Assembly: GCF_029873635.1 (NCBI RefSeq)
Contig: NC_080426.1
Span: 58,746,673-58,810,672 of the forward strand
DNA length: 64,000 nucleotides
Source of the DNA: Malania oleifera
Taxonomy: Eukaryota > Streptophyta > Magnoliopsida > Santalales > Ximeniaceae
Direction: 5' to 3'
Position numbers and translations under genes: made by a program. Below the pieces are notes generated by a model. It did not search any database. It was not told where the DNA came from and saw nothing but the letters and a program-made list of their open reading frames with translations. Positions 56,037-64,000 of the stretch are shown here, in pieces; position 1 is the first letter of the stretch; every line of letters begins with the position of its first letter.

Positions 56037-58096
56037 TGTTGACACTATTGGTCATATTCTGATTTCGATAATGACAAATACTCTGGTATTTAATGTCTAT
56101 TAAGTTTGTGTGCAGGTTCATAATAATAAGATCATTTGATGGCACGTGAAGACTTGAAGACTGAGGACCCTAAAAAATATTTTCATGTTGTAATTCATTT
56201 CACTATTATTAGGTCTATAATAGTAAATAGGAAAAAGGTCTGTAATATTTAATGCATATCATGCATGTAGGAACTATAAAGCTCAAGACCTTAGAGGCTT
56301 TAGGGATGGTTGACCGATGCCAAATTTTTTCGACAAGAAAAATGGCCTTAGAAATGATCCTAGGTCCTTACACAACACTTGATATTGTTCCCATAATCAC
56401 ATATATTTTATGGGGAATTAATTGAAGCAACAATTGGACTTAATTGAAAATATGGGAGAGGTCGGGCGACCGAACCCCAGGTGTTCAAAACACCTCGGGC
56501 ACCCGAACCGTTGGGAAGTCAGTGGGTTGACTTGGTTTTGAGCAATTGAACCTTTTTGAACGTATCTTCCTCGGGCACTCAAACCCATATCAAAGTGCTT
56601 TTCACCAACTCGAGCACCCGAACCTTTGCATTTAAAAAGGCCTCAGGTGACCAAACTTGCTGGTTCGGTTAACTGAACTCAGCTTCCGACACCCGAACTG
56701 CAGACATAAAGTTTTTGTCTTTTGTTCAACCAATCAAATGACAATTCGAGCACTCAAACTGTTTTATATGAATTTTGAAGATGAGTCTATTCGAGCGACC
56801 CAACTTTAGTTCAGCCACCTAGAACCTATTGGGTTGCAAAATATTTACCGTGGTTAAAATTAAGTAAACAGGGTTAATTTTCTTAATGACTTTTAAAACA
56901 AATTTAATAATACCCTTGGTGTCCCCAACTGTCATAATTTACCCATTCTCTATATATGTGGGCTCATTTGCAAAAATTAGTGGTGATTAGCAAATAGGAT
57001 TAGCCAAAATTCTCTCAAATTTCCTAAACCCTATTTGGTCATTCCAACCCTATAACCCTATAACACTCAAATACCTTCATTCCTTTGAGAAATCTTACTT
57101 TGTGAGTGTTTATTTATTATTTGATATTGCTAATACTCCCATTGTCTTGTTTGAATTATTTGATATTGATTTTGGGGAGTTTAGCATAGTTTATCCGATA
57201 TATTTAATTTGATAAATCTAGTGTTGGGAAAAACTCAGTAGCTTGAGGATCTTTGCATTGTCATTACGAAGATTCCTATAGTAATAATCTTTTGTGTGCA
57301 AAATATTTTTACAAGCTATATACTTCAAACTACTCTAGTGCTTATTCCATTGAAGGAAAATATTTTGAGTTAGATTGAATATTTGATCAGCATCTTTGAA
57401 ACCCTAATCTAGTATTGAGATTTTTTATATCTAGTTTCAAAGAAATAACTTGTTAGAACACTTTTGTGCCTGATTATTTATAGACATAACTTTGAGTGTT
57501 GATTGCACACGTAGAGCACCGAACTTATAGTTCATACATACTTAAGGTGCATTGATTATATTGTGCTGAATTGATACATATAAGCTTGTGTAAGAAACTT
57601 TTGTTTGTAAAAAAATTTATATCATTGGTTGTATTTCAGGCACGGGCCTGAAGAGGGAGACTAGCCCTATTGAATAGTCTCGAACTAGCTTAGACCCAGT
57701 TAGGAAAGTTAGGTGTGCCATCTTGGTAAGGCATGTTGGTTGAGGTTAGCCCCTTGAATTGACCTGGTTGTAACCGGTGCAGCTCCACCCGTTAAGTGAG
57801 CAGTAGTGGAATCCTTATGCTGGTGTAGCCAAAGCAAGGACGTAGGCAGTATTGGCCGAACCCCGACAACATATCGTGTGTGCATTTTATTTTATCATAA
57901 TTTATTTATCACACATGAATGTTATAGTGTGAATGCCGCGTATAATTTAATTTCCACACGTTTTATTTATCTGCGCATTTGGAACTGTATAGACAGACCC
58001 TAGGTTGTGAATATACTGTTGTTAGATTAACTAAACATAGGAATAAATTTTAAAATTCCAATTCAGACCCCTCTTGGGAATACACCAAAGCTAACA
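56037..58096 (+). mobile_element. SIRE-like Copia solo LTR, TSD GTGTG/GTTTG
   Basis: 2060 bp, TGTTGACACTATTGGTC...AAAGCTAACA, flanked by GTGTG (56032-56036) and GTTTG (58097-58101). It aligns with 33406-35540 (minus) and 59589-61481 (minus). U3 dyads TCGGGCACCCGAA-like are at 56463-56822, and a TATATAT box at 56951-56957. It lies inside the Gypsy 5' LTR. Confidence 0.88.
56463..56822. repeat. U3 dyad array, TCGGGCACCCGAACC type
   Basis: About ten words: GTCGGGCGACCGAACC, CTCGGGCACCCGAACC, CTCGAGCACCCGAACC, TTCGAGCGACCCAAC and others, about 130 bp upstream of the TATA box. Confidence 0.8.
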
Positions 58097-58699
58097 GTTT
58101 GGATCCACCAGATGTACCGGTACGATGCCATGGAGCCTGGGGCAACGCCATGTGCCAGGGACGCTGTGTAATGTGGGCTAGCTTCGTGCCGAAGAGTGTG
58201 ACGATGGGTTGATTGATCATGTATGTGTTGAGAACTATACTAGAACTGAACTGTGTTATGTTTTATGTTATGATAACACTCATATGCCACACACCAATAT
58301 ACTCTGAATCTGCCTTACTGAGATGCGTCTCACCCCAATTATACAAATATTTTTTAGGTCCGTCGAGTAGCCGAAACTAGCGTCCTTGCGTTGGGAGCGT
58401 GGTCGTCGGTCTAGTTGTGTAAGGTACTTGTGTAAGTACTGCTGGCACCCTGGGTTATGTTTTTTAATGTGGATCTTAGACTTTATTTGTATAGACTTTG
58501 GTATGGTACGAAGTATGTATGAAATTAACTTTTTCGCTACGTATATGCCGTGTATGTAAATGTGTGTAGGGTGTATGGAAACCCCACGGGGTCAGACCTT
58601 CATTCATTATAGTATTATGTGTGTTTTGTATGATACAGGGACAGGTTAGATTACAACATCACACCCTGGGGCCCTTGACTGGTTCGAGGCTTGACAGCT

Positions 58700-58711
58700 T
58701 GGTATAAGAGC
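58700..58711 (+). other. Primer-binding site of the right-arm Gypsy element
   Basis: TGGTATAAGAGC, eleven of twelve matches to the Met-tRNA complement. Confidence 0.8.
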
Positions 58712-59021
58712 TAACCAGGTTGCTAGTCTTGTAGACATGGTTAGGGGTGAAATTGTGTACGTACCAGAGTATAGGAATGTAAGAAATAGGTAGAGTTAGG
58801 TTGAGGGTTGTCTTGTAGTTAGACAAGGATTCGTTGACGATATTCTGTGTTTTTCCTGGAATGACGATTTCAGTAAAACCACGGAAAACCATTGATGGTT
58901 TCATGTCGGTGTGATAGGGCAGACCTGGACTCGTGAGATGGCAGTTAACATGATTGTTTTTAATGATTGCATTAATTATACGTGACATAGGAGTTCTAAT
59001 TGATTCCTATCATGTTTTCAT

Positions 59022-59588
59022 AATGGAGTCCAAGGACAACAACTTGGAAAGCGATTTCAAGGGAACTGCGAGCGATGAGTCCCATTCTGTGCCTCAGGGT
59101 TTGACGAGGCTGGTTATGCATAAGATCGGACGAAAGGTTAAGGACCGTGAGCGTTCTACTACTGCTGCGGGGAATACCATTGAGATGTTCACACGTATGC
59201 ACCCTTCGATGTTTTCAGGAGGACCTGATCCGATGATAGCGGAGGATTAGGTCGAGAAAACCGAAAGGATTCTGGAGGTCCTACATTGTACAGATAAGCA
59301 GAGAGTCCTCTACACTACCTTGCAGCTGTTTGGGGAGGTTAGATGGTGGTGGACTGCAGTGAGTCTGCTGGAGAAGTAGAGAGCTAGTCCAATAGAAATG
59401 ACATGGAGCCGCTTCAAGGAAATATTCTTTGAGAGATACTTCCTGGCCTCCACACGCGATGCTAAGGCGGATGAGTTCTTTGTTCTGACACATGGATAAA
59501 TGACGGTGTAGGGGTATGCTGCTCGATATATAAAGCTATCCCGTTTCGCGCTATGCTTGATCTCTAACGAGTATGAGAAGACTCGAAG
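59022..59588 (+). pseudogene. Gypsy gag, first part, broken
   Basis: Begins at or before the ATG at 59023 (MESKDNNLES). Stops occur at about 59248, 59378 and 59497. Core motifs: KTERILEVLHC, RVLYTTLQLFGEVRWWWTAV, TWSRFKEIFFERYF and ARYIKLSRFA. It is cut at 59588 by a nested LTR and resumes at 61487 with FEKGLRKDIRR. Confidence 0.85.
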
Positions 59589-61481
59589 TGTTAGCTTTAC
59601 CGTGATCCCAAGAGGGGGGGTGAATTGGTATTTTTAAATTTAATGCCCTAGGTCAGTATCCTAACAGAAGTATTTTCACAACCCTAAAGTCAATCTAGTG
59701 GAAGTAAAATAAATCAGTTGTAATATGTAGCAGAAATTAACTAGCAGAATTTAATCAACTAAGCATGCACTAGAAAGCAGTAAAAGAAGTGACATCCAGA
59801 AGTGTTATCGAGATTTAGAAAATTGCCTACATCCCCGCCTTGGCTAATAAGCACAAGGACTACCACTATAATGTTCACTTAAATAGGTGGAGCGACACCT
59901 AAACAACCATGTCAATTAGAGCAGGGCTGACCTCAACCTTTACACACAATCCTTACTAGACTAGATTACCGCCCCCTTAGGCCACGCCTCGAATACAACA
60001 GTATTTTCTCAATCAACTGGTACAGTAATTATACTTTCATGTAAAGCAGATATGTACCCAATACGCACAGTCACATACACATCAATGATATGGATATAGT
60101 GTAAGTTCAGTGATCCAAATAGTTGTGCTATCAACACTCAATATGGTATAATCAGTGAAATGCTCAAGAGTGTTCAATACAAGCAATATCTTGGAATTTA
60201 AGCAAAGCACAGTTCAATAGCGAATCAATATTCCAAAGATATCAATCAAATATTCGAACTAGTTCAAGAAGATTTTCTTCAATAAAATAAGCACACTACT
60301 AGTTTGAAAATATTTTTCTTGTTGAAAATATCTTTGTACAACAAAAATCAAAGTTATTGGACACTTGCAATAACAATGCAAATATAATCTTACTAGTTTA
60401 TCTGAACACAAGATTTATAATATTAATATCTGTGGGATAAACCTAAGCTAAACTCCCTAAAAATAATATGACAATTAAACACACAAATGAGAGTTTCTAG
60501 CAAAGTCTAGCAATCACAAGCACTCTAAATACGCTCTCACAATCTCAGAATGTATCAAGGAAATGGAAATTTGAGAGTATTTGGACAAAGAGAGTATTTT
60601 CAAAAGAGAGGATTTTTGGCTAATGAAATTTCTAATTAATTACTAATTCTTACAAATGAGCCTATATTTATAGGCAAGGGTAAAATTATAACCGTTTGGG
60701 ACTTGTTGGGAATTCTTAGAAAAATTTCAAATTGTTTAAACACAATTAACCCAACTTAACCCATATTTACCTCAGTTAAAATTTTTTTAACCTGGCGAGG
60801 TTCGGGTGTCTGAACCGTGGTTCAGTCGCCCGAATAGACATAATAAAAAAAGCCTTTAAAATCAGTTCGGCAGCCCGAGTTACAGTTCAGTGGCTCGAAT
60901 CAAAGTCAAAAACATTTCTTCGAATTTTCGGGTGCCCGATCATAGGTTCGGTAGCCTGAACTCATGTGTTTAGTCGCCTAAGGCTCCATTTGAACTAAAT
61001 ACCCGAGTTGGTGGAATGTCTTTTTTAGGTGGTTCGGGCGCCTGTGGGTGGTATACATAAATTTGGTCGGTCGCTCGAGAGCCTAAGTCAACTGTTGACT
61101 TCTCAACAGTTCGGGTGCCCGAGCCCTCTCAATTTCCCTAACAATATTCAATTTAAGTGCATTTTTAACACTCTTGTATTTTGTACGATATATATGAGAG
61201 TGTTGAGACCTAGAGTCATATTGTGGTCTTACTAAGCTTACCATATATCTTATATGCATGGTATGCAAGTAATTAATACGAACCATATCCCTAGTTACTA
61301 TTACAGACCCATATTACATAAATTGAATTGGAAATACAAATTAAAATTTTCAGGGTCTTCATGTCTTACTTCAAGTGTCATTCCTTGAGATGCTCATCTA
61401 AGCCAGCACAAACACTTGTAAACCATCAAATACCTAAGTATTGGTCATTATAAAAACCAAGTGTGACCTATAAGGTCAACA
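59589..61481 (-). mobile_element. SIRE-like Copia solo LTR (minus)
   Basis: 1893 bp. On the minus strand it starts TGTTGACCTTATAGGTCACA at 61481; the other end is TGTTAGCTTTACC at 59589. Flanks are CGAAG (59584-59588) and TGGAG (61482-61486), an imperfect duplication whose two differences are transitions. The gag reading continues across it. A minus TATA box (plus TATTTATA, 60665-60672) and dyads TTCGGGTGCCCGAA-like at 60797-61125 are present. Confidence 0.85.
60797..61125. repeat. U3 dyad array, TTCGGGTGCCCGAA type
   Basis: GTTCGGGTGTCTGAACC, TTCAGTCGCCCGAAT, TTCGGCAGCCCGAG, TTCGGGTGCCCGAT, GGTTCGGTAGCCTGAAC and GTTCGGGTGCCCGAG, about 125 bp upstream (minus sense) of the TATA box. Confidence 0.8.
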
Positions 61482-62121
61482 TGGAGGTTCGAGAAGGGGC
61501 TTAGGAAAGACATCCGCAGATTAGTGGGTATGCTGCAGATCCATGAATTTTTAGTTTTGGTGGATAAGGCCACTGTGATCGATACTGGCATCCGAGAGGA
61601 TGAGGTGGATCAGGAACTGAAGAAGAAGCCAGTGCTATGTGGTTCTCGTTAGGGATTATGGAAGAAGAGGAACAATGGCTCGAGCTATGACCAGAATACT
61701 GAGCATTAGGGTTCTCAGATAAAACAGTAGCGCGATCGTTATATCAGGTGCCATAGATGGCATGATGGTGAGTGTTAGTCATTTAGGGGTAACTGTTACA
61801 GTTGTGGAAAATCAAACCACATGGCTCATGACTGCCACACACCGAAGAGAGACACGCCTGCATCTAGTGTGTACCGGGATAGTAATCTGATACTTTGGGA
61901 AACCATCCAGGCAAACACAGCTCCGGCGAGGGTACATTCTCTTACTCCAGCGGATGCTGACCGTGTAGGAAATGTAGTAATATGTACCTTATTATTGCTT
62001 TCAAATATAGCTGCTGTTTTATTTGATTCGGGTGCAACCCATTCTTTTGTATCTGTGAATTTTGTAAAGTTATGTGGGGTTGAGACCCAAGTTATGAATG
62101 AGGGGTTATTTGTAGCTACAC
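61482..62121 (+). pseudogene. Gypsy gag end, zinc knuckle and protease
   Basis: Continues from 59588. Stops at about 61651 and 61710 mark decay. The zinc knuckle CYSCGKSNHMAHDC (CX2CX4HX4C) is at about 61797-61838. The protease follows with an intact active site VLFDSGATHSFVS near 62017-62055 and ADADRVGNVV before it. The reading stops at 62121 where a further LTR begins. Confidence 0.88.
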
Positions 62122-64000
62122 TGTTGACCCTATGGGTCATATCCTGTTTTGATTATGACAAATACTCAGGTATTTAATGACTGCCGAGTTGATGTGCAGG
62201 TTTATCTTGGTAGTATCCTATGATGGCACGTGAAAAGCTTAAAGCTTGAAGACCAATTCCTGTTTCTCAATTGTAATATATATTTAGTGGTCAAATTGGT
62301 TTGTAATAGTAATTAGGTTATTTGGTTTGTAATAAGTACACACAACACATGCATGATTTATTTTGTAAGCTCAAACCAAAAAGTGACCATATAATGACCT
62401 TAGGGCTTTCTCGTCGGTCGATTGGACCAGAATTTTTTTGGTGTATTCACAATCATAAATCACCCTAGGACACACACATTTGCACTTGTGTTTGTTAAGC
62501 ACTTCATTAGGATTTGTGTGCATTAAAGTGGGACCGAAATGCACACTTTGTGCACTTTCGGTCGACCAAACCAAGCAGTTCATTCTGCCCTGGTCGACCA
62601 AACCAGGCCTGAGTCAATAGTTGACCAAGGCCCTGGTCGAACGAACTAGGTAGTTCAAAAAGTCCTGGTCAACCGGAACCTCCCTGGGTCAGGTTGCCCC
62701 GCATTTTTACCATGGTTAACTTATTTTTATTAGGGTTAAAATATTTAAAACATCATTAATCTTTTCTAATATTCTCGACTATATCCCTAACGGTCATATT
62801 TTAGGGGTTTTTTATTTATACCCCTTCATTTGGGAAGATTCACAACTTGATTAGCCTACTTGATTAAAAATTCTCTCTCAAGTTCAAGTATCTATAATAC
62901 TTAGATCTAAGACTCATTCACTCATACTTACCTGCTACTATTGTCTAAACCCTCTGTAAGTCGATTAAGTGTTTGTTTGGAAAGGTTTGCTCTCCTTGTT
63001 CTATTTGATTGACACGATTTTCTTGAGAAGATTGTATTTGTTTTTGGTTGCAAAATATTTTCAAAATACTTTGAAATATCTAGTATGCTTTATCTTGATA
63101 AATATTTAAAGAGATATTTGTTTGTGTGAGAAAAATCTTTGTTGCTATATTCATTGATTTATATCTTTTGTTGAATACAAAAGATTAATCTCATTTAGCA
63201 AACCAAATCTATATACTACTTGAGCTTCATATACATATATGTATTGAGAAAACATGTTGATTGAAATATATGGAGTGTGGCTAATATCTTTGCTTGAGCA
63301 TTTAGATTGAATATCTTGTGATACAAAGGTTGCTTGTTTGACACTCTCACGTACGCATTACACTAATAGAGAACACCTTTAAGAGTTGAACTGTCTAGAC
63401 CACACTGAGCTTACATATTGAATCATATTGTGGTGTATGTTATTGCGCGTATTTGGGTACATATCTGCTTTACACGAAAGCACAATCACTGTACCATTTG
63501 ATTGTAATACACATCTGTTGTATTTCCAGGCACGGGCCTGAAGGGGGAGACTAGCCCTAGAATAGTCCTGGATTGGCTTAGACCCGGTTAGGAAAGCTAG
63601 GTGTGTCGTCCTGTTAAGGCGTGTAGGTTAAGGTCAGCCCCTCTAACTGACTTGGTTAAGGTTGAGGTCAGCCCTATGCTAATTGACCTGGTTATAATCG
63701 GTGTCGCTCCACCCTTAAGTGAGCTATTAGTGGAATCCTCGGGCTTGCGAGCTAGAGGCGAGGACATAGGCACAGTTGGCAGAACCCTGATAACATATCG
63801 TGTGCTTGTTTATATTGTAGCACTTTATATTTACCGCATGTGTATGTTATTATATGAATGATGTGTCTGATTTAAATTTTCGTATATTATATTTATCGGC
63901 GTATATGAAACTGCATAGAAAGACCCTAGGTTATAATATTTTGCTAACACCTAGTTCAACCTAGGAGAAAAGTTTAAAATTCCAATTCACTCCCCTATTG
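62122..64000 (+). mobile_element. SIRE-like Copia LTR, right end outside window
   Basis: Starts TGTTGACCCTATGGGTCATA after TACAC and aligns with the other SIRE-like LTRs to the window end, where the polypyrimidine block (AATTCACTCCCCTATTG) is reached a few tens of bases before the expected terminus. U3 dyads GGTCGACCAAACC are at 62410-62690 and a TATA-like TTATTTATA at about 62812-62820. Whether it is a solo LTR or the 5' LTR of an element cannot be told. Confidence 0.82.
62410..62690. repeat. U3 dyad array, CTGGTCGACCAAACC type
   Basis: TTTCGGTCGACCAAACC, CCTGGTCGACCAAACCAGG (itself a longer dyad), CTGGTCGAACGAAC and CTGGTCAACCGGAAC, about 120 bp upstream of the TATA-like box. Confidence 0.75.

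Larger units (their letters stand above)
54877..58655 (+). repeat. 5' LTR of the right-arm Gypsy element (interrupted)
   Basis: Starts TGTAAGAACCTG and ends CAGGTTAGATTACA, imperfect inverted ends. Without the nested LTR it is about 1.7 kb. It contains dyads CGTCGACGAGG-like (54948-55140), a TATA box at 55163-55170, a CT tract (55207-55233) and a two-unit repeat at 55920-56012. A 43-bp gap separates the chosen end from the primer-binding site, longer than usual, so an alternative end at 58696 is possible. Confidence 0.7.
54877..64000 (+). mobile_element. Gypsy element with three nested SIRE-like LTRs, extends past window
   Basis: 5' LTR 54877-58655 (interrupted by 56037-58096), primer-binding site about 58700-58711, gag (from 59022), zinc knuckle and protease to 62121, then another LTR. 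Gag is Tekay/Del-like: WWTAVSLLEK, TWSRFKEIFFERYF and YEKTR..FEKGL. The next domains would lie beyond 64000. It shares U3 dyad style and TATA spacing with the LTR family at 31134. Confidence 0.82.

Overview
This window looks like nuclear DNA from a large, transposon-rich plant genome, probably a eudicot and possibly a woody one. The evidence is one spliced plant gene with GT-AG introns, many long-terminal-repeat (LTR) retrotransposons primed by initiator Met-tRNA, a CACTA-type subterminal repeat array, and AT-rich intergenic DNA with microsatellites. I cannot name the species. No rRNA or tRNA gene, CRISPR array, organellar gene or bacterial gene was seen.

Left arm (1-15790) is a nest. A Copia element on the minus strand (gag, protease, integrase, start of RT; 5' LTR 15466-15790) was split twice. 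A Tekay/Del-like Gypsy element (3894-13654, TSD TCACC) sits in its protease region. A second Gypsy LTR (914-2025, minus) sits in its reverse transcriptase, and that LTR is itself cut by a Copia LTR ending at 913.

The only host gene I can support is a seven-exon WSD1-like wax ester synthase/diacylglycerol acyltransferase (17655-28539, plus). All junctions keep frame, the HHxxxDG motif is present, and the predicted protein is 529 residues. Intron 2 carries a miniature LTR element (TRIM, 20883-21349).

The middle arm (about 29815-48396) is a decayed minus-strand Copia element carrying three insertions with perfect 5-bp target duplications: a Gypsy solo LTR (31134-33321, ATAGG), a SIRE-like solo LTR (33406-35540, AAACC) and a nearly full-length SIRE-like Copia (36058-48041, AATTG). 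The last has its own solo-LTR insertion (40256-42370, TATGT).

The right arm holds a Copia LTR plus gag fragment (about 49740-50521) interrupted by CACTA-like repeats (50522 to about 53900). A plus-strand Gypsy element follows (54877 to the window end), broken by three SIRE-like LTRs in alternating orientation.

The most unusual signal is shared by at least ten of these LTRs across Gypsy and Copia lineages. Each has an array of short dyad-symmetric words just upstream of its TATA box. The array position is kept but the word differs by family, and even between LTRs with the same backbone (for example TTCGGTCGACCGAA, TCGGGCACCCGAA, TTCAGTCGTCTGAA, TTCGTCGACGAA). I could not compute statistics; the boundaries come from reading ends and target duplications directly.
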